Positions 41,979 through 50,438 of a stretch of DNA of 64,000 bases are shown piece by piece. The translations under genes and the position numbers were made by a program. The notes beneath the pieces are model-generated. The model worked only from the letters and a program-made list of their open reading frames with translations, made no database searches and was not told where the DNA came from. The stretch covers positions 1-64,000 of the forward strand of contig JBBSLP010000005.1 in NCBI GenBank assembly GCA_038255145.1. The letters are read 5' to 3'. How positions within the stretch are numbered: position 1 is the stretch's first letter; each line of letters opens with the position of its first letter. This DNA is from WHTX01 sp038255145 (lineage in GTDB: Bacteria; Actinomycetota; Acidimicrobiia; Acidimicrobiales; CAIXPF01).

Positions 41979-42276
41979 CGCGGGTCGCTGTTCGTCGCCG
42001 CGGGCCTGGTTGACGACATGTGAGCCACCTCTGGGGGCCGACCGACGGGGAACGCGCAGCGACGGAAGCTAACAGCCCGCTCCCGGGACCCGCCCGGTCG
42101 GCCCACCCCACGACCACGTGGCTGCGGAGCGGTCAACCGGGATGTAGAAAAATCGACCACCTAGCTCGGGTTTCGTACAGGAGCCCCCCCATGACTCACA
42201 TCGTGATCGACAGGGTTGTCGACACCCAGCCGCCGGCGGCCGTCGGGCCCCTGCGCCAGCCCGAGGAGCGACCCTG

Positions 42277-42658
42277 GTGACCGTCACCCCCCAGGTCATC
42301 GACGACCTGGTCGACATCGAGGACCGCCACCACCTCACCTTCGCCGTGGTGTCGGACCACGACGACGCCCTGGCCCGCCAGCTGGGCATCGCCTTCGAGC
42401 CGGACGCCGCGTCCCGGGCCAAGGGGGCCGACGTGGGCGCCATCACCGGCACCGGTCGCTGGCAGCTGCCCATGCCCGCCGTCGATCGTCGTGGGACCGG
42501 GCCGGGTGGTGCACGTCGCCGACGTCAGCCCCGACTGGCTGGTGCGCACCGAAGCTGCCGAGGTGATCGATGCCGTCTCCACCCTGGCGGCCCCTCGGAC
42601 GAGCCCGCCGGCCTGGGCGGTGGCGACACGGCGCCCAACCCCGTCGAGGTCCAGCTGA
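42277..42658 (+). pseudogene. Remnant of a peroxiredoxin-like protein
   Basis: The C-terminal half of a peroxiredoxin/TlpA-like protein is readable in two frames. The first has LTFAVVSDHDDALARQLGIAFEP and WQLPMPA. The second, shifted by one base near 42484, continues SIVVGPGRVVHVADVSPDWL then VRTEAAEVIDAV. Normal proteins have these parts joined. The N-terminal half with the peroxidatic Cys is missing; a 29-residue ORF at 42191 with a good ribosome site stands in its place. The gene is therefore both truncated and frameshifted. Confidence 0.7.
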
Positions 42659-42771
42659 GGTCGGCCGCCGACCCCGAGGCCCTGGCGCAGCTGCACGAGC
42701 GGGTGGTGCGCACAGCCCCCGTCGGCCACACCCTGCAGCGGGCCGTCCCCGTGCGGGTGGAGCTGGCCTGA
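42616..42771 (+). pseudogene. Remnant of an OsmC-family protein C-terminus
   Basis: About 50 codons (NPVEVQLRSAADPEALAQLH, then ERVVRTAPVGHTLQRAVPVR) match the C-terminal part of OsmC-like peroxidase/thiol proteins, including the usual SPVGHTL-like motif. The catalytic N-terminal part is absent. It follows directly on the peroxiredoxin remnant and partly overlaps it in another frame, so a deletion probably fused the ends of two thiol-peroxide genes. Confidence 0.6.
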
Positions 42772-42822
42772 GCTCGCCGTCGGGGTGGCCATCCCCGGGC
42801 CGCCCCGGCGGTACCCCTCTCC

Positions 42823-42828
42823 TACGAT
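42823..42828 (+). promoter_or_regulatory. Leaderless-type -10 box of the 2OG-oxygenase gene
   Basis: TACGAT ends 7 nt before ATG 42836. It overlaps the earlier in-frame ATG at 42827, which argues for the later start. Confidence 0.5.
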
Positions 42829-42835
42829 GAGGCCC

Positions 42836-43948
42836 ATGGGCACCGCGCCGTCGTTGCAACCATCGTCACCGACCCCCTCGTCGCCAGACCCCTCGCCGCC
42901 GACACCGTCCATCCCCGTGCTCGACATCTCGGCCTTCCTGGCCGACGAGGGATCGCCAGCCGCGGCGGCGTTCGTCGACGAGCTGGGGCGGGTCTGCCAC
43001 GAGGTGGGCTTCTTCCACCTGACGGGCCACGGTGTGGACAGCGACGTCGAGGAGGGGGTGCACACCTGCGCCCGGCGCTTCTTCGCCCTGCCCGAGGCTG
43101 AACGCCTGGCCATCGAGAACGTGCGCTCCCCCCAGTTCCGGGGCTACACCCGCCTGGGCCAGGAGCGCACCAACGGCCGGGTCGACCTGCGCGACCAGAT
43201 CGACCTGGGCCTCGACGTGCCCACCCCCACCATCGGCCCCGACGATCCCCGCTGGCTGCGCCTGCGGGGACCCAACCAGTGGCCGACGGCGGTGCCCGAG
43301 CTCCAGCCCACGGTCAGCGCGTGGATGGCGGCCATGGAGCGGGTGGGGCGGTCGTTGCTGCGGGCCATCTCCCTGGCCCTGGGCCAGCCCGCCGACTGCT
43401 TCGACCACGCCGTGGACCCCCTGCCCGAGATCCTCGTCAAGGTCATCCGCTACCCGGCAGCCGACGCCATGCCCGAGGGCAGTGACCTGCGCACCGAGCA
43501 GGGGGTGGGCGCCCACCGCGACATCGGCTTCCTCACCTTCCTGCACCAGGACGCCGTGGGCGGGCTGCAGGTGGCCCGGCCCGGCGGCTTCGTCGACGTG
43601 GCCCCTGTCCCCGGGGCCTACGTGGTCAACCTGGGCGAGATGCTGCAGATCGCCACCCACGGCTACCTCAAGGCCACCGTGCACCGGGTGAAGGGTCCGC
43701 CGGCCGGTGTCGAGCGCATCTCGGTGGCCTACTTCTTCAACCCCCGGCTCGAGGCCAGCCTGCACCCCGTGGACCTGCCGCCCGCTCTTGCCGCCCTGGC
43801 CCCCGGGGGTGAGAGCGCAGATCCGGCCACACCCATCCTGGCCGACTACGGCGACCAGATGCTCATGGTGCGCCTGCGCTCGCATCCCGACGTGGCCGAA
43901 CGCCACCACGCCGACCTGCTGGCTGCAGGGATCTTCGGTCCGACCTAA
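42836..43948 (+). CDS. 2-oxoglutarate-Fe(II) oxygenase, isopenicillin-N-synthase-like
   Basis: This dioxygenase of about 370 residues has an N-terminal DIOX_N part (residues 25-135; IPVLDISAFL, GFFHLTGHGV). The catalytic barrel contains the iron motif HRD in GAHRDIGFLTFLHQD (about 220), the distal His in KATVHRVK near 280 and the 2OG-binding Arg in RISVAYFFNPR. All three iron ligands and the RxS motif are intact. Substrate is unknown. The first 20 residues are Ser/Pro-rich. It may be expressed independently of the pseudogenes before it. Confidence 0.88.
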   Translation: MGTAPSLQPSSPTPSSPDPSPPTPSIPVLDISAFLADEGSPAAAAFVDELGRVCHEVGFFHLTGHGVDSDVEEGVHTCARRFFALPEAERLAIENVRSPQFRGYTRLGQERTNGRVDLRDQIDLGLDVPTPTIGPDDPRWLRLRGPNQWPTAVPELQPTVSAWMAAMERVGRSLLRAISLALGQPADCFDHAVDPLPEILVKVIRYPAADAMPEGSDLRTEQGVGAHRDIGFLTFLHQDAVGGLQVARPGGFVDVAPVPGAYVVNLGEMLQIATHGYLKATVHRVKGPPAGVERISVAYFFNPRLEASLHPVDLPPALAALAPGGESADPATPILADYGDQMLMVRLRSHPDVAERHHADLLAAGIFGPT

Positions 43949-43989
43949 AGCCGACTAACCTGGTCAAGATTTCGACCAGGGAGGCACGG

Positions 43990-44484
43990 ATGAGCGTCAC
44001 CGACGAGCTGCTGGCCAACAACGCGGCCTACGTGGCTGGCTTCGACAAGGGCCACCTGCCCCTGCCCCCGGGCAAGCGGGTGGCGGTCCTGGCGTGCATG
44101 GACGCCAGGCTGAACGTGTACGGGGCCCTGGGCCTCTCCGAGGGCGACGCCCACGTCATCCGCAACGCCGGCGGTGTGGTGACCGACGACGAGATCCGGT
44201 CCCTGGCCATCTCCCAGCGCCTGCTGGGCACCAGGGAGATCATCCTCATCCACCACACCGACTGCGGCATGCTGACCTTCACCGACGAGGACTTCCACCG
44301 CACCCTCACCGAGGACACCGGGGTCGAACCGGGGTGGAAGGCACAGGCCTTCGACGACCTCGACGTGGACGTGCGGCGGTCCCTCGAGCGCATCCGCACC
44401 AGCCCCTTCATCCCCCTGACCGACCACGTCCGGGGCTTCGTCTTCGACGTCACCACCGGCCAGCTGCGCGAGGTCGAGGGCTGA
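43990..44484 (+). CDS. Beta-class carbonic anhydrase
   Basis: This 164-residue beta-carbonic anhydrase interconverts CO2 and bicarbonate. The zinc ligands are visible as C36, H89 and C92 (CMDAR and HHTDCGM), with the D38/R40 dyad. The length matches the short actinobacterial type. GGGAGG 7 nt upstream and TAACCT at 43956 support a leadered promoter. It is followed after 2 nt by the DUF4395 gene, so the two form an operon. Confidence 0.93.
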   Translation: MSVTDELLANNAAYVAGFDKGHLPLPPGKRVAVLACMDARLNVYGALGLSEGDAHVIRNAGGVVTDDEIRSLAISQRLLGTREIILIHHTDCGMLTFTDEDFHRTLTEDTGVEPGWKAQAFDDLDVDVRRSLERIRTSPFIPLTDHVRGFVFDVTTGQLREVEG

Positions 44485-44486
44485 TC

Positions 44487-44990
44487 ATGGCCACCCCCGC
44501 GACCCTGGTGTCGGCCCGCGAGCTGTTCAGCTTCCCCAACCCCGTCAACGAGACCGCGGCCCGGGTGGTGGCCGGCGGGGCCGCTTTGATGGCGGGGACG
44601 CTCGCCGTAGGCGACGTGCGTTGGCTCATCGTGCCCCTGGGCTACGGCTTCGTGGCCCGGGTGGCGGCGGGTCCGCGCCTCAGCCCCCTGGGCCAGCTGG
44701 CCACCCGGGTCATCGCCCCCCGCCTGTCGGCCCGGCTGGTGCCGGGGCCGCCCAAGCGCTTCGCCCAGGCCATGGGCGCGACGCTGTCCCTGGGGGCAGC
44801 CGCGGCCATGGTCGCCGGGCAGCCCACCGTGGCCCGGGTGCTGGTGGGCGCCATCGCCGTGGCCGCCACCCTGGAGTCCGCCTTCGCCCTGTGCCTGGGC
44901 TGTCGCATCTTCGCCGTGCTCATCCGCTGGGGCGTCATCCCCGCCGAGGTGTGCGAGGCCTGCAACCGCCTCGACCTGGGCACCAGCTGA
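44487..44990 (+). CDS. DUF4395 membrane protein
   Basis: This 167-residue protein has four hydrophobic segments (about 25-47, 48-65, 95-115 and 117-140) and conserved cysteines in LCLGCRIF and EVCEACNRLD. That pattern fits the DUF4395 family, small membrane proteins often near thiol or sulfur-transfer genes. The Cys-x2-Cys pairs suggest a redox or metal site at the membrane face. It is co-transcribed with the carbonic anhydrase gene. Molecular role is unknown. Confidence 0.82.
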   Translation: MATPATLVSARELFSFPNPVNETAARVVAGGAALMAGTLAVGDVRWLIVPLGYGFVARVAAGPRLSPLGQLATRVIAPRLSARLVPGPPKRFAQAMGATLSLGAAAAMVAGQPTVARVLVGAIAVAATLESAFALCLGCRIFAVLIRWGVIPAEVCEACNRLDLGTS

Positions 44991-45012
44991 AGGGCACCCA
45001 CGGGACCGGCCC

Positions 45013-45849
45013 TCAGAAGAGGTCGACGGCGGCCACGGCGCTCACCTCGGCGGCCACGGCGGCCACCAGCGCCCCCAGGGCGGCGATGCGCTCTTCGTCG
45101 AAGCGGATGGCGGGGCCGCGCACGCCGACCGCGCCCTTGGCCCGGCCCGTGCGGTCGAGCACCGGTGCGGCCACCCCGCACACGCCGTCGAAGCGCTCCT
45201 GGCGGTTCACGGCGTAACCCGCGGCACGGGCCACGGCCAGCTCGTCGACCAGTTGGGCGACGTCGGTGACCGTGGCCGGGGTGAAGGCGCCGAGGGGGCC
45301 CAGGGCGGTCACGGCCGCAGCCACGTCACGCCCCGACAAGGCCAGGCACGCCTTGCCCATGGCCGACGCGTGGGCGGCGAGGCGCGTGCCCAGGGGTTGG
45401 TCGAAGCGCAGGGGCTGGTGGGAGGCGGCCTTGAGCACGACCACCACGTCGGCCCCGTCGCGCACGGCCAGACTGGCCGATTCGCCCGATGTCGTGGCCA
45501 GGCCGTCGAGCAGGGGCTGGGCGGCCACGAACCCGTAGGTCTGCAGGGCGGCCTGGCCGAGCACGGCCATGGTGCGGCCGAGCTGGTAGCGCTCGGTCGC
45601 CGGGTCCTGCTCGAGCACCCCGCCCCGCACCAGGGCCCGCACGATGCGATGGGCGGTGCTGGGTCGCAGCCCCGTGTGCGCCGCCAGCTCACCCAGGCCC
45701 AGGGACTCGGCCCCGTCGGCGAAGGTGGCCACCAGGGCCACGGCCCGTTCCACGGCCTGGGCGCCCGTGCGCGACGGGCCTTCGGCGCCGTCCTCGGCGC
45801 TGTCGCCGGAGCCGTCCCCCGGGCTGTCGCCGGACCCGTTCACTGCCAT
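45013..45849 (-). CDS. IclR-family transcriptional regulator 1
   Basis: This 278-residue IclR regulator has a winged-helix domain (about 28-90; LGLGELAAHTGLRPSTAHRIVRAL) and an effector-binding GAF-like domain (about 105-275; HASAMGKACLA, GYAVNRQERFDGVCGVAAPV). A 25-residue Gly/Asp/Ser-rich head precedes the DNA-binding part. It reads in the same direction as the cupin and the second IclR gene, whose organisation is near-identical. The ligand is probably a small carboxylate or aromatic acid, judging only by family. Confidence 0.9.
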   Translation of the reverse strand: MAVNGSGDSPGDGSGDSAEDGAEGPSRTGAQAVERAVALVATFADGAESLGLGELAAHTGLRPSTAHRIVRALVRGGVLEQDPATERYQLGRTMAVLGQAALQTYGFVAAQPLLDGLATTSGESASLAVRDGADVVVVLKAASHQPLRFDQPLGTRLAAHASAMGKACLALSGRDVAAAVTALGPLGAFTPATVTDVAQLVDELAVARAAGYAVNRQERFDGVCGVAAPVLDRTGRAKGAVGVRGPAIRFDEERIAALGALVAAVAAEVSAVAAVDLF

Positions 45850-45895
45850 GGACCCGAGTATGGCGGATGCCGGCGGACGCCCCGGCGACCGGGTT

Positions 45896-46351
45896 TCAGG
45901 CCTGGTCGGCCGAGGGCGCCGTGTCGGGCCACAGGCTGGGCAGGTTCACCACGATGCCGTCCTGCGTGCTGCGGGCGATGACCACGACGGCAGGGGTGTC
46001 CGGCGAGGGGTTCTCTTCGCGGTGGGGGGCGAAGGGGGGCACGAACACGTAGTCACCGGGCTTGGTGTCGATGCGGACCTCCTCCTCGCCCTTGGCGAAC
46101 ACGAAGGACGGGTTGCCCGACACGACGTAGATGGCCGTCTCGGCCTCGCCGTGGTGGTGATCGCCCGACGAGGTGGACGGGGACACGTGGGTCTCACCCA
46201 TCCAGATCTTCTGCGAGCCGACCGACTTGCCCGAGATGGCTTCGAGCCGCCTCATCCCGCTGGTCTGGGTGGTGTCCCCGGACAGGGCCTCGCTGATGAT
46301 GTGGTGCAGCTCGCTGTGCCAGGAGTCTGGGGTGGCATCGGGGGTGCTCAT
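45896..46351 (-). CDS. Cupin-domain protein
   Basis: This 151-residue single cupin has metal-binding motif 1 around SGDHHHGEAETAIYVVSGN (about 62-80) and motif 2 in GDYVFVPPFAPHRE (about 98-111). The three His and one Glu of motif 1 and the late His can hold a metal. It could be a small dioxygenase or isomerase, or a sugar- or acid-binding protein. It lies between two IclR genes, which may control it. Confidence 0.85.
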   Translation of the reverse strand: MSTPDATPDSWHSELHHIISEALSGDTTQTSGMRRLEAISGKSVGSQKIWMGETHVSPSTSSGDHHHGEAETAIYVVSGNPSFVFAKGEEEVRIDTKPGDYVFVPPFAPHREENPSPDTPAVVVIARSTQDGIVVNLPSLWPDTAPSADQA

Positions 46352-46417
46352 GGCTGCACATCGTCGTCGCTCCCGGCGTCTCGCGCCAGGGAGGTCCCGG
46401 GGTCGGCGGTCCCGGGC

Positions 46418-47218
46418 TCAGAGGCGGGCCAGGGGGAGCTCACCCGACAGGCGCCCGGCCGCGACGCGCAGCAGGTCGACGAGCTCGTCGACCCGTTCGG
46501 CCAGGCGGTCGGTGGGGCCCTGCACGGCCAGGGCCACGTGGGCGTGGCCGCCGGGGTCGAGCACGGGCACGCCCAGGGCCAGCACCCCGGCGTGCTGCTC
46601 CTCCGCATTGCTGGCGAAGCCGGCCTTGCGCACCCTGACCAGCTCGGCCACCAGTTCGGCCCGGTCGGTGATGGTCTGGTCGGTGTAGTCGGCCAGGCTG
46701 TGCAGCCGGGCCACGGCCGCGACCACGTCGGTGGCCCCGAAGGCCAGCAGCACCTTGCCCATGGCCGAGGCGTGCAGGCCGATGCGGCTCCCCGGCGGTC
46801 GGTCGAAGCGCAGCGGCTCGGTCGATTCGGCCCGCAGAACGACCACCGCCTCGTCGCCGTCGGCCACCCCCAGGCTCACCGACTCGCCCGTGGCCAGGGC
46901 CAGCTCGTCGAGGTGGGCCTGGGCCGAGTGCAGCCCGTAGCGCTCGAGGGCCATCTGGCCCAGCAGCACGCTGAGTCGGCCCAGGTGGTAGCGCTCGGTG
47001 CGGGGGTCCTGGTCGAGCAGGCCTCCCCGGCACAGGGCACGGACGATGCGGTGGGCCGTGCTGACGTGCACACCGGTGGCCGCGGCCAGCTCGGTCAGGG
47101 ACAGGTCGGTGGCGTCGGGTCGGAACCGGGTGAGGATGGCCAGGGCCCGATCCACGGCCCGCGCCCCCGTGCGGGTCCCGTCACCCGCCGTCCCCTCATC
47201 CGCCGCCCCGTCAGCCAT
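46418..47218 (-). CDS. IclR-family transcriptional regulator 2
   Basis: This 266-residue IclR regulator is paralogous to the one at 45013. The winged helix is at about 20-85 (LSLTELAAATGVHVSTAHRIVRAL) and the effector domain at about 95-260 (GLHASAMGKVLLAFG, GFASNAEEQHAGVLALGVPV). The shared layout suggests duplication. It is preceded by a 13-bp perfect hairpin and is divergent from the HAD gene across 229 bp, where its operator may lie. Confidence 0.9.
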   Translation of the reverse strand: MADGAADEGTAGDGTRTGARAVDRALAILTRFRPDATDLSLTELAAATGVHVSTAHRIVRALCRGGLLDQDPRTERYHLGRLSVLLGQMALERYGLHSAQAHLDELALATGESVSLGVADGDEAVVVLRAESTEPLRFDRPPGSRIGLHASAMGKVLLAFGATDVVAAVARLHSLADYTDQTITDRAELVAELVRVRKAGFASNAEEQHAGVLALGVPVLDPGGHAHVALAVQGPTDRLAERVDELVDLLRVAAGRLSGELPLARL

Positions 47219-47252
47219 CGCCGCCAGTGTGGCAGCTCGCCGGGGACGCGAG

Positions 47253-47279
47253 CGGGCCGCCGGCAGTGCCGGCGGCCCG
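47253..47279. other. Perfect 13-bp inverted repeat upstream of IclR 2
   Basis: CGGGCCGCCGGCA and its exact complement are separated by one base, 35 nt before the IclR start. As RNA it would be a very stable hairpin in the 5' leader; as DNA it could be an operator. It lies between divergent genes, so it is not an ordinary terminator for either. Confidence 0.6.
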
Positions 47280-47447
47280 TCAGGTACCCCCCTCGGGTGA
47301 TCTCTGTGTCGCAGCGAGCCTCTGCCGCTGTGTGCGGTGGGCCACGCGCTCGTTCACGTGGGTGTGACGTTAGACCACTCCGGCGCCGAAGGCCATGGTC
47401 ACCTTCCCGGCTGGGTCGTCATCCCTTCCGTGGGGTAGCGAGGGGAC

Positions 47448-48263
47448 ATGACCCGTGGTTCCGGATCCTCCAGTGGTGCCATCCCGACCATCACCCCCCA
47501 GGCCTACGACGCCGTCCTCTTCGACCTCGACGGTGTCATCACCGACACCGCTTCGCTGCACTCCCTGGCCTGGGCCGAGATGTTCGACGAGTTCCTGGCG
47601 CGGCGGGCCGAGGAGACCGGGGAGCCGTTCGTGGCCTTCGGGCCCCGTGACTACGCCCTCCACGTCGACGGCAAGCCCCGCTACGACGGTGTGGCCGGCT
47701 TCCTGGCGGCGCGGTCCATCACCCTCGAGCGGGGCGAGCCCGCCGATGACGGGAGCGCGGACACGGTCAGCGGGCTGGGTAACCGCAAGAACGAGCTGTT
47801 CAACGAGCTGCTGGCCCGACGCGGTCCGCAGATGTTCGAGGACGGCGCCGCCCTGCTGCACGGGGTCCGGGCCCTTGGCATCCGCACCGCCGTCGTCTCC
47901 TCCAGCGCCAACTGCGAAGCCGTGCTGCAGGCCGTGGGCCTGGCCGACCAGTTCGACGCCTGGGTGGACGGCGTGGTCAGCGCCCGCCTGGGCCTGCCCG
48001 GCAAGCCCGCTCCCGACGCCTTCCTCGAAGGGGCCCGCCAGCTCGGGGTGGCGCCGGCCCGGGCTGTGGTCATCGAGGACGCCCTGGTGGGGGTGGCCGC
48101 GGGCCGGGCCGGGGGCTTCGGCCTGGTGGTCGGCGTGGACCGCCACGACGACGCCGATGCCCTCGTCGAGGCGGGGGCGGACGTAGCCGTGTCCGACCTG
48201 CGGGTGCTGCTGCCGGGCGTGGGTGTTGGTGGGGGCGACGCCGAGGGTACCTTGCGGCCATGA
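47448..48263 (+). CDS. HAD-family hydrolase, beta-phosphoglucomutase-like
   Basis: This 271-residue HAD phosphatase/mutase has motif I DLDGVITDTASLHSLAW (about 26-42), the VSSSANCEAVL segment (motif II, about 150), the GKPAPDAFLEGARQLGV lysine loop near 185, and VIEDALVGVAAGRAGGFG near 208-225. This is the beta-phosphoglucomutase group, usually paired with a disaccharide phosphorylase; none is present here. GAGGGG lies 2-5 nt before ATG 47448. Its stop overlaps the next gene by 4 nt. Confidence 0.88.
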   Translation: MTRGSGSSSGAIPTITPQAYDAVLFDLDGVITDTASLHSLAWAEMFDEFLARRAEETGEPFVAFGPRDYALHVDGKPRYDGVAGFLAARSITLERGEPADDGSADTVSGLGNRKNELFNELLARRGPQMFEDGAALLHGVRALGIRTAVVSSSANCEAVLQAVGLADQFDAWVDGVVSARLGLPGKPAPDAFLEGARQLGVAPARAVVIEDALVGVAAGRAGGFGLVVGVDRHDDADALVEAGADVAVSDLRVLLPGVGVGGGDAEGTLRP

Positions 48264-48874
48264 CTGACCCTTCCGGTGCCGGCGACTCGCAGGACGTGGC
48301 CGAGTCCCTCGACGACGACGAGGTCGACTCCGAGAACGACTACAGCGGCAACCGGCCCAACGAGTACCCCCCTGACCGCCCCCTGGGGTCGCTCGACCAG
48401 GCCATCACCCCGGCCGAGGAGGCCTTCCCCGAGAGCGTGGCCGAGCGGGCCCGCCGGGAGGAGCCCGACCCCCTCGCCGAGGAGCTGGACGACGAGGTCG
48501 AGATCGAGGACGACGTCGAGACCCTCGACACCGACGCCCTGGCCGACGTGGAGATGGAGCTGACCGGGCCCACCGAGGACCTGTTCGCCGATCTCGACGA
48601 CGACGAGGTGGCCGCCCTCGACGACCGCCTGGCCTCCCACCTGGCCTCGGGTGGTGACGAGGACGGCTACGTGCGCGACCCCACGGCCATCGGCCGCCTG
48701 GTCGACCCCGAGTCCAGCGTCGACGACGTGCCCTCCTACGACGACATCGAGTCCGAGGAGTTCGCCGACGCCGAGGCCCTCGAAGGGGACGAATCCGCGG
48801 AGGAGGCGGCCATGCACATCACCTCGGACCCCCGCTGGGACCGCAGCGAGGGCTACCTCGAAGAAGACCGCTGA
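48260..48874 (+). CDS. Acidic DUF5709-like protein
   Basis: This 204-residue protein is extremely acidic (runs such as LDDDEVDSENDY and EELDDEVEIEDDVETLD). It contains the YPPDRPLGSLDQAITPAEEA and ESVAERARREEPD segments seen in the actinobacterial DUF5709 family. There are no Cys residues and no transmembrane helix, so it is probably disordered or a regulator of another protein. TACCTT 6 nt before ATG 48260 gives it a leaderless-type promoter inside the HAD gene in addition to coupling. A clear hairpin follows. Confidence 0.75.
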   Translation: MTDPSGAGDSQDVAESLDDDEVDSENDYSGNRPNEYPPDRPLGSLDQAITPAEEAFPESVAERARREEPDPLAEELDDEVEIEDDVETLDTDALADVEMELTGPTEDLFADLDDDEVAALDDRLASHLASGGDEDGYVRDPTAIGRLVDPESSVDDVPSYDDIESEEFADAEALEGDESAEEAAMHITSDPRWDRSEGYLEEDR

Positions 48875-48876
48875 GA

Positions 48877-48900
48877 GGCTGAGCAGACAGGGGCTCAGCC
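48877..48900 (+). terminator. Terminator-like hairpin after the DUF5709-like gene
   Basis: GGCTGAGC and GCTCAGCC form a perfect 8-bp stem with an 8-nt loop, 2 nt after the stop. No T-tract follows. Confidence 0.65.
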
Positions 48901-48988
48901 GCCCGGCGATGCAGGTCGAACCGGACGCATGGGCGTACCGCAGGCGTCGGGGGATGCGTTCGGTTGACCGAGGGACCGCCCGGCCGGC

Positions 48989-49726
48989 TCAGCTGGTGGC
49001 GGCGGGTGTGGCCCGGGCGGTGAGCAGGTAGTCGGTGATGTCGGCGGTCAGGGTGGCCGCGCCCTGGCCGATGCTGGCCGTCGTCACCTGCACCCCCGCC
49101 ACCTGGGGCAGGGGCACGGTGAAGGCGGTGAGGGTGCGGGCCGCATCGAGGAGCTCGGCCGGGGTCTCGGCGCCGTTGAGGGTGACGGTGCCGGGATCGA
49201 AGCGCAGTGCACCATCGGCGATGGCCACGGTGCCGGTGGCGGCGGCGGCGAACGTGGTGCCCAGCACGTCGATCTGGCCGTCCACGGCCACCGAGCCCGG
49301 CGTGAAGTGCGCGGTCAGGGGGATGCCCCTGGTGGCCAGGAAGGCGGTCACGTCGGTGTCGGCGACGGTGGCGGTGAGGGTGCCGGACCCGGCCCGCACA
49401 TCGCCGCCGCCGTCGACCAGGTCGGCGGCGTCGAAGGTGATGTCACGGAGGCGCAGCACGGCCCGGCGCAGGGTCAGCCCCTCGGCCACGTAGTCGTCGA
49501 TGGTGACGGTGGCGCCGTCGAGGCGGCCCCGGGCCACCTGCACGGCGAAGGGGAAGCCGTCGAGGGACACGTCGGGGGTGGTGGCCAGGTCGTGGTCGTC
49601 GCGCACCTGGCGGGCGATGGCCCGCTCGGCGAACGGTTTGGCCGCGAGCTCGGTGCCCAACAGGACCAGCCCCCCGAGGATGACGAGCACGGCCACCACC
49701 CGCAGGACCAGACGCACGGCGGCCAC
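48989..49726 (-). CDS. DUF2993 (LmeA-like) membrane-anchored protein
   Basis: This 245-residue protein has one N-terminal transmembrane helix or uncleaved signal (VLRVVAVLVILGGLVLLGTEL) and a long beta-rich extracytoplasmic domain with FAERAIARQV, VSLDGFPFAVQVARGRLDGATV, and the DVTAFLATRGIPLTAHFTPGSV segment. This matches DUF2993/LmeA, a family tied to lipid and mannan maintenance in mycobacterial envelopes. GTG 49726 is chosen because the ORF upstream of it is Arg/Pro-rich shadow. It converges with the DUF5709-like gene. Confidence 0.83.
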   Translation of the reverse strand: MAAVRLVLRVVAVLVILGGLVLLGTELAAKPFAERAIARQVRDDHDLATTPDVSLDGFPFAVQVARGRLDGATVTIDDYVAEGLTLRRAVLRLRDITFDAADLVDGGGDVRAGSGTLTATVADTDVTAFLATRGIPLTAHFTPGSVAVDGQIDVLGTTFAAAATGTVAIADGALRFDPGTVTLNGAETPAELLDAARTLTAFTVPLPQVAGVQVTTASIGQGAATLTADITDYLLTARATPAATS

Positions 49727-49788
49727 GATAGGGGCCGGCAGGCCGAGCGGCAGCGCACCCCGGCTGGCGTGCCTAGCGTGGTGGGCCG

Positions 49789-50427
49789 ATGCAACGCCTG
49801 TCGACGACGGTGGTGGCCCTGGTGGGGCCGGGTTCCGCGGCCGGCCTCCAACTGCTGGAGCCGGCGGCCAACGTACGGGTCGTACACCCCGACGAGGGGC
49901 CACCCCTCGACCGGGCCGTGGCCGCCTGGCGGGAGGCGTCGGGTACCCACCTCCCCTTCTTCGTCCACGATGCCGACCCCCTGGCTGCGGTGGGAGCGGC
50001 GTGGCGGGCCCGCTTCGAGGGCACGGGAGCGGTAGGCGAGCTCGAGGTGGCCACGGCCGAGCTGTTGGCCCGGGGTCGGGCCCGGTCCCTGGACCTGCCC
50101 GACTTCTACCTGGTGGCCGGGGTCGACGACCTCTCCCCCCTGGAGCGGCACTGGTACCTGGGCGTGCTCGGAGCCCTGGCTCCCCGCCGCGTCGCCCTGG
50201 GCGAGGTGGACGACACCCCGGGCCGGGCCGCCCGGGGTGGGCTGGCCGCCGAGCTACGGCGCCTGCCCGCGGGCCGGTGGTGGCCCCCGCTCCACGAGGT
50301 GGTGGCCGCGGTGGACGTGGCCGTGCCCGACCTGGTTTCCCTCGATGCGGCGGCGCCCGACCCGGGCTCGCCGTTGGTGTCGGGGCTGGTGTCCCCGGGC
50401 GACGTTCGGGGCACCCGGCACCGGTAG
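49789..50427 (+). CDS. Hypothetical protein upstream of mca
   Basis: This 212-residue protein has no recognised domain. The start MQRLSTTVVALVGPGSAAGLQLLEPA is followed by mixed alpha/beta sequence with HLPFFVHDADPLAAVGAAW, DFYLVAGVDDLSPLERHWYLGVLGALAPRRV and WWPPLHEVVAAVDV. TAGCGT at 49774 ends 9 nt before ATG 49789. It directly precedes mca (11 nt between coding regions), so a role linked to mycothiol detoxification is possible but unproven. Confidence 0.65.
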   Translation: MQRLSTTVVALVGPGSAAGLQLLEPAANVRVVHPDEGPPLDRAVAAWREASGTHLPFFVHDADPLAAVGAAWRARFEGTGAVGELEVATAELLARGRARSLDLPDFYLVAGVDDLSPLERHWYLGVLGALAPRRVALGEVDDTPGRAARGGLAAELRRLPAGRWWPPLHEVVAAVDVAVPDLVSLDAAAPDPGSPLVSGLVSPGDVRGTRHR

Positions 50428-50430
50428 CGT
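50425..50430 (+). promoter_or_regulatory. Leaderless-type -10 box of mca
   Basis: TAGCGT begins with the stop codon of the preceding gene and ends 8 nt before ATG 50439. The same hexamer is used at 28562, 49774 and 55504. Confidence 0.5.
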
Positions 50431-50438
50431 CGGCGGTC

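Noticed and set aside
47448..48263. HAD protein as part of a trehalose or kojibiose phosphorylase operon
   Set aside because: No glycoside phosphorylase gene is next to it; the following gene is an acidic DUF5709-like protein.
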